From assembly GCA_030147505.1 (NCBI GenBank), contig JASBVG010000003.1, forward strand, positions 62,001 through 126,000: DNA of 64,000 bases. The letters are read 5' to 3'. A program made the translations under genes and the position numbers. The stretch comes from Tardiphaga sp. (GTDB lineage: Bacteria; Pseudomonadota; Alphaproteobacteria; Rhizobiales; Xanthobacteraceae). This document shows, in pieces, positions 27,002 to 37,391 of the stretch; the first letter of the stretch is position 1, and each line of letters begins with the position of its first letter. The notes under the pieces are model-generated. The model saw nothing but the letters and a program-made list of their open reading frames with translations. It did not search any database and was not told the origin of the DNA.

Positions 27002-28510
27002 CTATGCCCCCTCATCGAGCGCCACCAACTCGCGCTTCCGCCGCAGGGCGGGCAGTAGAGGCGCGATCAGCAGGATCACAGCGAGCGCAAGACACGCCGC
27101 CGAGATAGGCCGTTCGATGAATGTCGTCAGGCTCCCCTGAGACAGGATGAGAGATTTGCGCAGATTGTTTTCCAGCAACGGACCAAGCACGAAGGCCAAC
27201 ACGAGCGGCGCGGGCTCATAGCCGAACTTGCGCATGAAATAGCCGATGATGCCGAAGGCGATCATCACATACACATCGAATACATTGTTGCTGCTGCAAT
27301 AGACGCCAATGATGGTGAACAACACGATCAGCGGGAACAGCACATTGTATGGCAACTTGAGCAGCCGCACCCACATGCCGATCAGCGGCAGGTTCAGCAC
27401 CAGCAGCATTGCATTGCCGATATACATGCTGGCGACGATGCCCCAGAACAGGCCGGCATTCTGGGTGATGAGAAGCGGCCCTGGCTGCAATCCGTGAATG
27501 ACGAAAGCGCCGAGGAGCAGCGCCATCACGACATTCGGCGGGATGCCGAGCGTCATCAGCGGAATGAAGGCGCCACCCGCCGCAGCGTTGTTCGCGGCTT
27601 CCGGCCCTGCAACGCCTTCGATGGCGCCATGGCCGAAGTCCTGCGGTTTTTTCGAAAGCCGCTTCTCCAGCGCATAGGACGCGAAAGACGCCACCACCGC
27701 ACCGCCGCCCGGCAGAATACCGAGAAAGAAGCCGAGAACGGTTCCGCGGCCGATCGGACCGGCGCTCCGTTTCCAATCCTCCTTGTTCGGCAGCAGTTGC
27801 GTGATCTTCGCATTGATGATGTCGCGCTTGATCGCCTGCTCCGTGTTGAGCAGGACTTCAGCAAGACCGAACAGGCCCATCACCACAGGCACGAGACCGA
27901 TGCCGTCGATCAGCTCGATGCGACCGAAAGTGAGCCGCGGCTGCGCGGTGATGCTGTCGAGGCCGACAAGGCCGAGCACAATGCCGATACAGGCCATCAG
28001 CAGCGCCTTGGCCATCGAGCCCTGAGTCAGGAAGGTGAGCACCACGAGACCCAGCACCATCAGGCTGGCATATTCGGCGGGACCAAACGCGATGGCCACG
28101 GCGGCCAGTGATGGTGCAACGAGCATCAAGGCAACGAGCGCAAAGGTGCCGGCGATGAAGGAGCCGAGCGCGGAGATGCCGAGCGCAGGTCCGGCACGAC
28201 CTTTCTTTGCCATCTGGTGACCGTCAATACAGGTGACCACCGACGCCGCTTCGCCGGGAATGTTGACGAGGATCGAGGTGGTCGAGCCGCCATACATGGA
28301 GCCGTAATAGATGCCGGCCATCATGATGATGCCGCTCTCCGGCGTGCCGGACAGCGTCACCGGCAGCAGCAGCGACATCGCCGAGATCGGGCCGATGCCA
28401 GGCAGCACGCCGACCAGCGTGCCGATGAAGACGCCGATGAAGCAATAGATCAGATTGACCGGCAGCAGCGCGACGCCGAAGCCATGAAATACGTTGGCGA
28501 GAACGTCCAT
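27002..28510 (-). CDS. tctA: Tripartite tricarboxylate transporter, large membrane subunit TctA
   Basis: A 502-residue membrane protein with about 11-12 hydrophobic helices. Family blocks are [21 protein letters not shown] (about residues 38-58), [22 protein letters not shown] (about 66-87) and [24 protein letters not shown]. TctA forms the translocation channel of the sodium- or proton-driven TTT uptake systems, working with TctB and a periplasmic binding protein. The gene is last in the tctC-tctB-tctA order, 13 bases after tctB. The carried acid cannot be deduced from sequence. Confidence 0.95.
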   Translation of the reverse strand: MDVLANVFHGFGVALLPVNLIYCFIGVFIGTLVGVLPGIGPISAMSLLLPVTLSGTPESGIIMMAGIYYGSMYGGSTTSILVNIPGEAASVVTCIDGHQMAKKGRAGPALGISALGSFIAGTFALVALMLVAPSLAAVAIAFGPAEYASLMVLGLVVLTFLTQGSMAKALLMACIGIVLGLVGLDSITAQPRLTFGRIELIDGIGLVPVVMGLFGLAEVLLNTEQAIKRDIINAKITQLLPNKEDWKRSAGPIGRGTVLGFFLGILPGGGAVVASFASYALEKRLSKKPQDFGHGAIEGVAGPEAANNAAAGGAFIPLMTLGIPPNVVMALLLGAFVIHGLQPGPLLITQNAGLFWGIVASMYIGNAMLLVLNLPLIGMWVRLLKLPYNVLFPLIVLFTIIGVYCSSNNVFDVYVMIAFGIIGYFMRKFGYEPAPLVLAFVLGPLLENNLRKSLILSQGSLTTFIERPISAACLALAVILLIAPLLPALRRKRELVALDEGA

Positions 28511-28523
28511 GATGTCGCTCCCC

Positions 28524-29027
28524 TCAACCGATCTCGAATACGCCGGACGGCAGCATGATCGCGAGGCCGTGCTTCAAGACCCACCACACCGCGAGCGGTG
28601 CGGCGATGGCCAGCGGGATCGCCAGCGTCCATCGCACGGGATCGACGATGCGCAGCAACAGCAACATCAGCGGCATCGTTGCGATCAGGAAGCCGAGCGG
28701 CTCGAGGGCGAAAGCATAGGCGATCAGGCAGGCGATGATCAGCACCGGCTTGCTCCAGCGCGCATCTTCCCAGCGCGAGCCGAAGGTCGGTCCGCCCTCC
28801 GTCACCGAAGCGAGGATGATGGTGACGGCGAAGCCGCACATCAGGATGCCTATATAGAACAGCATGAAGCCCGAGCCGGGATCATTGATGGTGCCGAGTT
28901 TCAGCTTGAGACCGGACTGGATCACGAAAGTGCCGAGCGCGAGGCCGATCACACCGGTCCAGAGCTCGGAATTGTTGAGGCGGAAGGGAGGACGGGTGGG
29001 CATGAGAGGCTTTCGGGAATTAGACAT
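28524..29027 (-). CDS. tctB: Tripartite tricarboxylate transporter, small subunit TctB
   Basis: A 167-residue protein with four predicted membrane helices (WTGVIGLALGTFVIQSG; GFMLFYIGILMCGFAVTIIL; PVLIIACLIAYAFALEPLGF; and a C-terminal TLAIPLAIAAPLAVWWVLKHG). The linker LGTINDPGSGFMLFYIG matches the family pattern of a conserved PGSG-type segment. The start at 29027 could instead be the ATG at 29003. It is the small membrane partner of TctA. It is separated from tctC by a repeat-bearing gap of 160 bases. Confidence 0.9.
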   Translation of the reverse strand: MSNSRKPLMPTRPPFRLNNSELWTGVIGLALGTFVIQSGLKLKLGTINDPGSGFMLFYIGILMCGFAVTIILASVTEGGPTFGSRWEDARWSKPVLIIACLIAYAFALEPLGFLIATMPLMLLLLRIVDPVRWTLAIPLAIAAPLAVWWVLKHGLAIMLPSGVFEIG

Positions 29028-29057
29028 GAGGCAGAGGCCGCGAACACCGCTGCGCTT

Positions 29058-29171
29058 CCTCTCCCCTCCGGGGAGAGGGTTGGGATGAGGGAGGCACCGC
29101 GGGCGACGTCGTGTGTGAAAGCCCCCTCACCCGCCGCGAAGACGCGGCGACCTCTCCCCGGCGGGGAGAGG
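29058..29171. repeat. Two palindromic repeats between tctC and tctB
   Basis: Two near-identical hairpins, 29058-29078 (CCTCTCCCC TCC GGGGAGAGG) and 29151-29171 (CCTCTCCCC GGC GGGGAGAGG), flank a short spacer. A degenerate half copy occurs at 23196-23220. Inside an operon such elements can reduce readthrough and so set the ratio of the binding protein to the membrane subunits. Confidence 0.75.
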
Positions 29172-29187
29172 TAAGGAAGCAAAAACT

Positions 29188-30168
29188 CTACTTCTTCGCG
29201 AGCCCGATACTCTCGATCACCTTGCGCTCCGAATTGGTGACCTCCACCACGAACTTCTTGTAGTCCTCGGTGTTCTTATAGTTCGGCACCATGTCGTATT
29301 TCGCCAGCGTGGCGACGACAGCCGGATCCTCGATCGCCTTCTTGAAGGCATCGTGTAGCTTGGCGACGATCTTCGGGTCCATGCCCTTGGGACCGGCGAT
29401 GCCGAATGGCGAGTCGTAGACCATCGGATAGCCGCTCTCCTTCAGCGTCGGCGCGTCCGGGAAGTTCGGCGAGCGCTTGTCGGTCCACACCATCAGGAGG
29501 CGCAGCTTGCCGGCATCGACCAGCGGTCGCCAGCCGGTGGAGTCCGCCTGCAGCATGGTGTGATTGCCGAGCACCGCCGCATTGGTCTCAGCGCCGCCCT
29601 TGAACGGCACCTGTGTAAGCTTGATGCCGGCCATGGCTGCGATCTGCTCCATGCCCACATGCAGCGAGGTGCCGGCGCCCGGCGTCGCATAGGTCACCTT
29701 GCCCGGATTCGCCTTGGCGAAATCGACCACGTCCTTCCAGGTCTTGAACTGCGACTCGGCATTGGTGGTGATGCCGAAGGTGTAGCCGGTGAGATGGATG
29801 ATGTAGGAGAAGTCCTTGTCCGGATTCCACGACACCTCCTGCATCAGGGGCAGGCGGAATACGGTGATCGGAATCTGCGAGATCGTATAGCCGTCCGGCT
29901 TCGCCGCCGCTGCCATAGTCGCGGGACCGACCGTGCCACCGCCTCCGGCCTTGTTGTCGATGGCAATGGGCTGGCCGAGATGCCTCGAGGCCGCGTCGGC
30001 AATCGCACGCATCGAGATGTCGGTGGAGCCGCCGGCGGGCCACGGCACGATCAATGTGATCGGCTTGGTCGGATATTCCTGTGCACGGACAATGGTCGCC
30101 GTGCCAAGCGTGGCAATGGCGGCAGCCCCCAAAGCGAATGAAAACGCAAAGCGATTGCGTTGCAGCAT
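29188..30168 (-). CDS. tctC: Tripartite tricarboxylate transporter binding protein (Bug/TctC)
   Basis: A 326-residue periplasmic solute-binding protein. Residues 1-29 are a signal peptide ending ATIVRAQE. The mature N terminus YPTKPITLIVPWPAGGSTD is the hallmark of the Bug family, with the later blocks NKAGGGGTVGPA, YATPGAGTSLHVGMEQI and YDSPFGIAGPKGMD. It captures a carboxylate in the periplasm and hands it to TctAB. It is the first gene of the cluster and its promoter should lie in 30169-30300. Confidence 0.95.
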   Translation of the reverse strand: MLQRNRFAFSFALGAAAIATLGTATIVRAQEYPTKPITLIVPWPAGGSTDISMRAIADAASRHLGQPIAIDNKAGGGGTVGPATMAAAAKPDGYTISQIPITVFRLPLMQEVSWNPDKDFSYIIHLTGYTFGITTNAESQFKTWKDVVDFAKANPGKVTYATPGAGTSLHVGMEQIAAMAGIKLTQVPFKGGAETNAAVLGNHTMLQADSTGWRPLVDAGKLRLLMVWTDKRSPNFPDAPTLKESGYPMVYDSPFGIAGPKGMDPKIVAKLHDAFKKAIEDPAVVATLAKYDMVPNYKNTEDYKKFVVEVTNSERKVIESIGLAKK

Positions 30169-30492
30169 CTCGATCCCTCCCTCAGCTCAGTTTTTTGGCC
30201 GCGGCTCGTGTCCGGACCTTTTTATCGTGATGGCAGTGTAGCGCGGAAATCATCGCCGCAAAGTGCGTCTTCCGTCGTAACGCTGCCGTCTTCGCAATGA
30301 ACGATGATTTGCGTGCAGCCGCAATTCCGATGGACCATCACGCATGCGACAAACCGTCCGCACGTCATGGCAGTTGGACATGACCGGTGACAACGACAGG
30401 TGGATGAGAGATTCTTTTGCGACACGTGTCGGATCGCCGTCGCCAGCTTCGTCCTTGGTGCAGCACCACTGCTACGAGAGAGGAAATACTTC
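30169..30492. other. Intergenic region between tctC and VOC genes
   Basis: 324 bases between divergent genes, expected to contain both promoters. A TTTTTT run sits at 30190. I see no gene, clear palindrome or known binding site. Confidence 0.4.
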
Positions 30493-30912
30493 ATGAGCAA
30501 GATGATCTTCGTGAACCTGGCGGTCAGCGATCTGCCGCGTGCGGTCGCCTTCTATGAGGCTGTCGGCGCGACCAAAAATCCGCAATTCTCCGACGACACT
30601 GCAGCCTGCATGGTGTTGTCCGACACCATCCACGCGATGCTGCTCACGCATGAGAAGTACAAGCAATTCACCTCGAAGACGATCGTCGATGCGAAGATCT
30701 CGAGCGAGGTGCTGATCTGCGTCTCGGCCGAGAGCCGCGATGAGGTCGATGGCCTCGTGAAGAAGGCCGTCGGCGCCGGCGGCAGTGCCGATCCGACACC
30801 GACGCAGGACTTCGGCTTCATGTATGGCCGCAGCTACGAGGATCCAGACGGTCATATCTGGGAAGTGATGTGGATGGACATGGCGGCTGCCCAGGCTGCG
30901 ATGGCAAGCTGA
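30493..30912 (+). CDS. VOC-family (glyoxalase/bleomycin resistance-like) protein
   Basis: A 139-residue vicinal-oxygen-chelate protein: two beta-alpha-beta-beta-beta modules beginning MSKMIFVNLAVSDLPRAVAFYEAVG and ending DFGFMYGRSYEDPDGHIWEVMWMD. The C-terminal glutamate in GHIWEV is a usual metal ligand. The ATG at 30493 has an AGAGAGGAA ribosome site; the frame is open further upstream without one. The next gene is a second VOC protein 14 bases on, so the two form an operon. Substrate unknown; such proteins include lactoylglutathione lyases, dioxygenases and resistance proteins. Confidence 0.88.
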   Translation: MSKMIFVNLAVSDLPRAVAFYEAVGATKNPQFSDDTAACMVLSDTIHAMLLTHEKYKQFTSKTIVDAKISSEVLICVSAESRDEVDGLVKKAVGAGGSADPTPTQDFGFMYGRSYEDPDGHIWEVMWMDMAAAQAAMAS

Positions 30913-30926
30913 ACAGGAGAATATCT

Positions 30927-31406
30927 ATGTCGAAGATTTCCCCCTGCATCTGGTACGAGACCGAGGCCGAAGAGGCCGCGAAATTCTACTGCTCGCTGGT
31001 ACCCAACTCATCCGTCGATCGCGTGCAGCGCGCGCCGATCGATTATCCCGGCGGCAAGGCTGGCAACGTGCTGGTGGTTGGCTTCACGCTGGCTGGCCAG
31101 ACCTTCATCGGTCTCAATGGCGGCAGCCCCGCCACATTCAGCACGGCTGTATCCTTCACCATCCACTGCGAAGACCAGGCCGAGGTCGACCGTGTATGGG
31201 ACGCCATTCTGGCAAATGGTGGCAAGGCAAATGCCTGTGGCTGGATCAACGACCGCTGGGGCGTGCCCTGGCAGATCGTCCCCAACGGCTTCACGGAATT
31301 GCTGGCCAGCGAGAATGGTGAGGGCGCCAAGCGGGCGATGGCCGCCATGATGGATATGATCAAGCTCGACCTGGCCGCGCTGAAAAAGGCTTTTGATGGC
31401 GGCTAG
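30927..31406 (+). CDS. VOC-family PhnB-like protein
   Basis: A 159-residue protein of the PhnB/3-demethylubiquinone methyltransferase-like branch of the VOC superfamily. Diagnostic blocks are MSKISPCIWYETEAEEAAKF with YCSLVPNSSV, VGFTLAGQTFIGLNGG, and CGWINDRWGVPWQIVPN, followed by a C-terminal helix rich in Met and Ala. The ATG at 30927 has an AGGAGA ribosome site; the open frame to 30870 overlaps the preceding gene. Function of the branch is poorly defined. It is translated from the same message as the VOC gene upstream. Confidence 0.9.
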   Translation: MSKISPCIWYETEAEEAAKFYCSLVPNSSVDRVQRAPIDYPGGKAGNVLVVGFTLAGQTFIGLNGGSPATFSTAVSFTIHCEDQAEVDRVWDAILANGGKANACGWINDRWGVPWQIVPNGFTELLASENGEGAKRAMAAMMDMIKLDLAALKKAFDGG

Positions 31407-31585
31407 GAATGGCACAGGGCAATACCAAGCCTTTGGCGGAGCAGCCCGATCAGCGCTCCGCCGGCAATTCGCTAACCGGATGGCGGAAAAGCGGATTCCC
31501 GGCGGTCGCCTTGCTTGACAGGGAGTCCCCCACCCCCTTATATCCGGCCGTTCGCGGCGAAGCGTTTCGGCCGCCGCGACCCTGT

Positions 31586-31662
31586 GGCGGGGTAGCTCAG
31601 CTGGTTAGAGCACGGGAATCATAATCCTGGGGTCGGGGGTTCGAGTCCCTCTCCCGCTACCA
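31586..31662 (+). tRNA. trnM: tRNA-Met (anticodon CAT)
   Basis: A complete cloverleaf of 77 bases with encoded CCA at 31660-31662. Acceptor GGCGGGG pairs with TCCCGCT, the D arm is GCTC...GAGC, the anticodon loop ATCATAA carries CAT, and the T arm has GGTTCGAGTCC. It matches the elongator methionine tRNA pattern of rhizobia rather than the initiator, which starts CGCGGGG. Confidence 0.95.
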
Positions 31663-31695
31663 AATTTCACCAGTAATATCAGCATGTTAAGATCC

Positions 31696-31714
31696 AGCCG
31701 CCGAGCGGCTTTTT
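31696..31714 (+). terminator. Rho-independent terminator after tRNA-Met
   Basis: AGCCG - CCGAG - CGGCT stem-loop followed by TTTT, 33 bases after the tRNA. The remaining DNA to 31960 shows no supported gene. Confidence 0.75.
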
Positions 31715-31960
31715 GCTGCGCCGACAGATATCAATTCTGTACCAACGATTGCTTGGAAGGCCGATTGGAATGCGGCGCAAAAGCCGCCAATGCCAGACAC
31801 GACAACGTCAGCTAAGGCTATAGATAGCTACTGTCATTTACGCATCCCGACGCGGACATACTGCACGGCCCTGACGAAGGCGAAGCCGCCTTCTTCTGCC
31901 ACCTGATCCAGCGAAGAGGCGCCGGCGCGCCGAAATCCTGGGACTGCCCGTCGGGCGTCG

Positions 31961-32956
<996 letters not shown>

Positions 32957-32987
32957 GACGGCCTCGTGGCTGGATGAAATGAAAGGA

Positions 32988-33013
32988 CCGGGCGCCGCTT
33001 GCGCGGCGCCCGG
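32988..33013 (-). terminator. Strong hairpin after the PstS-like gene
   Basis: An 11-bp perfect GC-rich stem (CCGGGCGCCGC / GCGGCGCCCGG) with a TTGC loop. Read on the minus strand it follows the PstS-like stop and precedes TCCTTTCATTTC, so it likely ends that transcript before the UDP-xylose synthase gene. Confidence 0.7.
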
Positions 33014-33034
33014 GAGAGTGAGGCTGGCGCCCTG

Positions 33035-34873
33035 TCAGAGCGCGCCGGACTTGCCTGTGCAGGCGCCGACGTTGCCTTCGTCGATGGTGGCAATGACGCT
33101 GGCTGCATTGGCCCTCAGCGTGGTACCGAGAGCGCTGAAGCCGTTGTTAGCCAAAATAGTCGCCGGGACAGAAGGAAGTGGGGGGCTAACCTGATCCGGC
33201 GCGTAATACCAATCGAAGAACGTCTTCACATTGACCACGCGTCCGGCATCTGCCGCGGTGCTGTAGCAGCTATACAGCGCAGCATAGGCCGATCCGACGA
33301 TCGGATAGGCGGCCGCCGTCGGATTTGGCGACGTACCCGCAACATTCGCCGGCAGACCGAGCTTCGAGACGCCTGAGATGTTCACTCCACCATAGATCGT
33401 GGTGGTGGGGTAGTTCTTGCCGTACAGATTCCAGTCACTCCAAGCCGATGAGACAGTGGGGATATCCGCTCCGGTCAGGACCTGGAAGGCCGCATCGGCC
33501 GATGCGGGCGTCGGCGCGATGAAGGTCGGCGGGTTGGCGCCGCCCGAGGTCGATGCTGGCAGCAGAGTGCCGGCAACGCGCTGATCCTCGTTCTGAACGC
33601 TCGCCGAGTCCGGCGTATAGGTAACCAGCGAGTTGAGCTGGTAGGGATAGGTGAAGTCCGCGCTCAGATAGCCGATGCGGCCGGCATAGGTCGTAGCACC
33701 GCTGGTCGCAACGTTGTTGATGCTCGCTGCCACGCCCTGGCTCAGGTCGGCCGGGACCCAGTTGCTGGTCGTGTTGCCGGTGACGATCTGGATACGCGTG
33801 CGCAGATTGGCGAACGCATTGTTCGGAAGGCTCGGCAGGCCGACATAGGTGCTGTTGGTCTTGCCGAAGATCACGTCATATTTGTTGGTGCCATTGGTGA
33901 GCTGCGGGCAGGCGCTCTTGAGATAGTTGGTCAGGATGAAGCTGGTGCCGCTCGAGTCGTTGCGGAACACGACGACGATGGGCAGCGAACCATTGACATA
34001 GGGAGCCGCGGTGCCCGGCGCGCCGGAGCCACCGCTGCCGATATTAGCGTCGTTGAAGGCCTGCGAGACCACGGCGCCGGCTGCATTGAGTGCCGCGATC
34101 GGAGCCGTCGAGTTCCAGTCGGTCACTGTACCGGAGAAGATCGCACAGATCTGTGCAGTGGTGAGCTGGATGGCGCCACCGGCCTGACGGGTCGACGTCT
34201 TGGACTTGACGTTCCAGGACACGCCACCAACGCCGTTGGTATTGATCGCAATCGCCACCGGCGCTTCGACCAGCGGCAACTGCAGCGGCTCGCCCCAGGA
34301 CGTGCTGTTATAGACGGCGGTGGGCGCAGCGGCAGACGCCACGGCCTGTGTCACGCCGGCGACGATCCAGCCATTGGTCGGCGTGAAGGAAAAGCTCGCA
34401 GTCGTCAGCGTGGTTGCCGGCGAGGTGATCGCGAGCGGCGAGTCGCTGGCGCCGAAGTCGACACGCGGATAGGGATAGCTGTTGAAGTCAGCGAGGCCGC
34501 TCATGATGTCTTCGAAAGGCGGCGGGGTCGCGGGCGTCACAACATTGCCCGATGAATCATAGGCCAGATTGAACTGGCTCGGATTGTTGGAGATGAATCC
34601 GCGGAAACCGTTGCCGCTGCCGACGGCAGCATAGAGGCCCGTCGCCGAGGACACGCCGCAGGACACGGATCCCGGAAACACCGGATTGCCGTAGCAATCC
34701 ATGATTTGTCGCATGGCGAGGGACACCAGCGAGCTGCCGCCGCCATAGATGCCATCCGCCCCGGTCTGTGCCACCGCCGGCTGAACCGATGCGCTGCCGA
34801 TCACCGCCGTGACAGACAGTGCCAGTACCGAAACGCTGGCGCTGAGAGACTTCGAACTCAATTGCCGTGCCAT
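33035..34873 (-). CDS. Large secreted PstS-like substrate-binding protein
   Basis: A 612-residue exported protein. The ATG at 34873 has an AGGGAG ribosome site and gives a signal peptide ending QPAVAQ. The body follows the phosphate-binding PstS/DING plan: GADGIYGGGSSLVSLAMRQIMDC at the N terminus, FGASDSPL, VEAPVAIAINTNGVGG, LTTAQICAIFSGTVTDWNS, and IVVVFRNDSSGTSFILTNYLK. It is nearly twice the length of an ABC-transporter PstS, is rich in Ser, Thr, Asn and Gly, and no pst transporter genes are near. In Pseudomonas, PstS/DING-like proteins are exported by type II secretion; with a complete T2SS operon 6 kb away, this protein is a good cargo candidate, by inference. Confidence 0.82.
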   Translation of the reverse strand: MARQLSSKSLSASVSVLALSVTAVIGSASVQPAVAQTGADGIYGGGSSLVSLAMRQIMDCYGNPVFPGSVSCGVSSATGLYAAVGSGNGFRGFISNNPSQFNLAYDSSGNVVTPATPPPFEDIMSGLADFNSYPYPRVDFGASDSPLAITSPATTLTTASFSFTPTNGWIVAGVTQAVASAAAPTAVYNSTSWGEPLQLPLVEAPVAIAINTNGVGGVSWNVKSKTSTRQAGGAIQLTTAQICAIFSGTVTDWNSTAPIAALNAAGAVVSQAFNDANIGSGGSGAPGTAAPYVNGSLPIVVVFRNDSSGTSFILTNYLKSACPQLTNGTNKYDVIFGKTNSTYVGLPSLPNNAFANLRTRIQIVTGNTTSNWVPADLSQGVAASINNVATSGATTYAGRIGYLSADFTYPYQLNSLVTYTPDSASVQNEDQRVAGTLLPASTSGGANPPTFIAPTPASADAAFQVLTGADIPTVSSAWSDWNLYGKNYPTTTIYGGVNISGVSKLGLPANVAGTSPNPTAAAYPIVGSAYAALYSCYSTAADAGRVVNVKTFFDWYYAPDQVSPPLPSVPATILANNGFSALGTTLRANAASVIATIDEGNVGACTGKSGAL

Positions 34874-35167
34874 TTCATCGCTCCCTGTTGAGAAACAAGA
34901 CGACAGATCCCCTGCCCTGGATGGCCCTTGCGCCATGCCGAGCTAATAAAAGACAAATGATCGGAGACAATTGAACGAAATCGCCAAGTATTACGTCATG
35001 CAATACTTTAAGCTCTCGCCCCTCAATTCTGCCATCTTGTGCTTTCGCGATTAAGAGACATCATGACTACTGATAGAGCGAACTAATTTCATGGAAGTTT
35101 TACTTTCAATTCGGAGTTGCGTTGGTATCTTCCTAAAGAACGCTCTCCAACGAACGTAGAGCTCCTT

Positions 35168-37324
35168 ATGCAAGACAACCGCCGCAACGCCGCGCGAATC
35201 GAGCGCGCAGAACGTCTGCACAACGAAGGCCTCGCTTGCGCACGCGACGATCGCTGGAAAGTCGCACTCGGCAAATTTCGCGACGCTGCAAAGCTGGCAC
35301 CTCATCTTCCACATGTTCACTACAGGCTGGGAGTCGCGCTGTGCCGGGCGGACCGCTTCGACGACGCGATCAAGGCGTTTCAGGATCAGGTCAGAATGTC
35401 GCCGGATCACGGGCCGGCCATCGCCGAGATCGGGATCTGCCTCGCGCGCACCGGCCGAACTGCGGAGGGAATTCCGCATCTGGAGCGCGGACTTCGTCTA
35501 TTCCCCAATCTGCCGCTGGCGCAATACAGCCTTGGCCTCGCGCTGCTGACGGAAAACCGTCGAAAAGAGGCTTTGCGCGCGCTCAATCAGTCACTGCTGC
35601 TCGACGCAAGCAACGCCGATGCCTATCGCACCCGCGGCCTAGCGCTGACGATGGACGGACAATTCGACAAGGCCATCGACGACTTGCGCGCTGCGACAGC
35701 CTTGAGCAGCGCGAACTCGCACGCCATCATCGACCTAGGCCTGATGTTCGGCCGCGCATCGCAAGATCAGCAGGCGGGCCAATTGTTCGACGCGGCAGCA
35801 AAGGCCGCTCCGGATCTGGCTCTGGCGCAGTACTACCATGGTCACTTCCTGATCAATCACAAGCGATTCGAACAGGGGCTGAGCCGCATTGAGCGGGCGA
35901 TCGCTCTTGATCCCTACCATGCGGATAGTCATGTCGGACGTGGCTATGGGCTTCTCGGCCAGGGCCGCGTCGAAGACGCCGTCGCGGCTTTTCGCCATGC
36001 GCGCAACTTGAAGCCCGACAGCGCGCCCATCGCCGGCACCCTTCTGTTCGCCCTGCAACACAAGCCGGGCGTGAACGAACGCGAGTTGCTGATCGAACAC
36101 CAGAGATGGGCACGGCTGCATCGGCGCGGCGTTCCGCATGATCGCTTTCTGTTCAACAATGCTCCGGACCCGCAGCGGCGACCGCGGCTCGGCATTGTAT
36201 CCGCCGACATGCATCGCCACGCCGTCTCGTTCCTGACCTTGCCCGCTTTCGAGGAGCTTGCCGCACTCGGCTTCCCGCTGTTCTGCTACAAGACCGATCA
36301 GAAGCGTATCGACGACGATTTCAGCGACCGCTTTAAGGCCGTCGCAAGTAGCTGGCGCGACATCTCGGACATGGATGACGCCCAGGCTATCAGACAGATG
36401 ATGGACGACGGGATCGACATCCTGTTCGATCTGTCGGGGCATACCGCGGGCAATCGGCTCGGCGTTTTCGAACGTCGCGCGGCTCCCATCCAGCTTGGCT
36501 GGGCCGGCTATGTCGGCACTGTCGGCATGGACACGTATGATGGGCTAATCGCCGATGCCGTGGAAATTCCGCAGGGACACGATGACTTCTATGTCGAGCC
36601 GGTGATCCGGCTGCCGGATTGCTATGTCAGCTATCAGCCGCCAACAGATGCACCGGAGGTCGGGCCGCTGCCCTGCCTGAGCCAGCAAGCCTTCACTTTC
36701 GGCTGTTTCAATCGCCCGGCCAAGCTCAATTCATCCGTGGCCAGGACGTGGGGCCGCATCCTGACGGCATTGCCCAACGCACGTCTGTTGATCATGTATG
36801 GCGGGCTCGGCGAACCCAGCACGCAGAAGTCGCTCCTCGACATTCTGGCGCAGGGCGGGATCGCGCCGGATCGCATCGAGCTTGTCGGCGAGACCGAACA
36901 GGCAAAGCTGCTGCAGGGGTATAACCGCGTCGACCTGGCGCTCGACCCCTACCCGTATTCCGGCGGCGTCACCACGCTTGAAGCCATGTGGATGGGTGTA
37001 CCGGTGATCACGTTGACCGGCAATACATTTGCCGGTCGCCATTCCTCCAGCCACCTGACCGCCGCCGGACTCTCGCAATTCTGCACCGATACCGAGGATG
37101 CCTATGTGGCGCTCGCGATCGCATGGGCGCAACAACCGGACAAATTGAGCGAATTGCGCGTGGGGCTTCGCGATCGAGTCGCGCGCTCACCGCTCTGCGA
37201 CAGGCTCACCTTCTCACGCAATATGGCGGCGGAACTGCAGCGACTCTGGAGCGACTGGTGCAGCCAAAGGCTTGCCGACCACCATTCCGCCGGCCCCGAT
37301 ATCCAACAGGCGGCTTCGAACTGA
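35168..37324 (+). CDS. TPR protein with GT41 (SPINDLY/OGT-like) glycosyltransferase domain
   Basis: A 718-residue cytoplasmic protein. Residues 1-310 are eight or nine tetratricopeptide repeats (such as HVHYRLGVALCRADRFDDAIKAF). The catalytic part has the OGT blocks IVSADMHRHAVSFL, ILFDLSGHTAGNRLGVFERRAAP, IQLGWAGYVGTVGMDTYDGLI, FTFGCFNRPAKLNSSVARTW, DLALDPYPYSGGVTTLEAMWM and RHSSSHLTAAGL. The family transfers a sugar from a UDP-donor to Ser/Thr or Asn of proteins. The ATG at 35168 is preferred to an upstream TTG at 35117. It opens the plus-strand cluster leading into the T2SS genes, divergent from the PstS-like gene. HMW1C, also GT41, glycosylates a filamentous adhesin, so the giant adhesin at 51940 is a possible acceptor. 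Confidence 0.9.
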   Translation: MQDNRRNAARIERAERLHNEGLACARDDRWKVALGKFRDAAKLAPHLPHVHYRLGVALCRADRFDDAIKAFQDQVRMSPDHGPAIAEIGICLARTGRTAEGIPHLERGLRLFPNLPLAQYSLGLALLTENRRKEALRALNQSLLLDASNADAYRTRGLALTMDGQFDKAIDDLRAATALSSANSHAIIDLGLMFGRASQDQQAGQLFDAAAKAAPDLALAQYYHGHFLINHKRFEQGLSRIERAIALDPYHADSHVGRGYGLLGQGRVEDAVAAFRHARNLKPDSAPIAGTLLFALQHKPGVNERELLIEHQRWARLHRRGVPHDRFLFNNAPDPQRRPRLGIVSADMHRHAVSFLTLPAFEELAALGFPLFCYKTDQKRIDDDFSDRFKAVASSWRDISDMDDAQAIRQMMDDGIDILFDLSGHTAGNRLGVFERRAAPIQLGWAGYVGTVGMDTYDGLIADAVEIPQGHDDFYVEPVIRLPDCYVSYQPPTDAPEVGPLPCLSQQAFTFGCFNRPAKLNSSVARTWGRILTALPNARLLIMYGGLGEPSTQKSLLDILAQGGIAPDRIELVGETEQAKLLQGYNRVDLALDPYPYSGGVTTLEAMWMGVPVITLTGNTFAGRHSSSHLTAAGLSQFCTDTEDAYVALAIAWAQQPDKLSELRVGLRDRVARSPLCDRLTFSRNMAAELQRLWSDWCSQRLADHHSAGPDIQQAASN

Positions 37325-37391
37325 GCCGCCACGCGATCAAGCACGAACAGAGGGCGATCGCCCTCGCATTGTTTCAATGAGGGGGCGGGTT

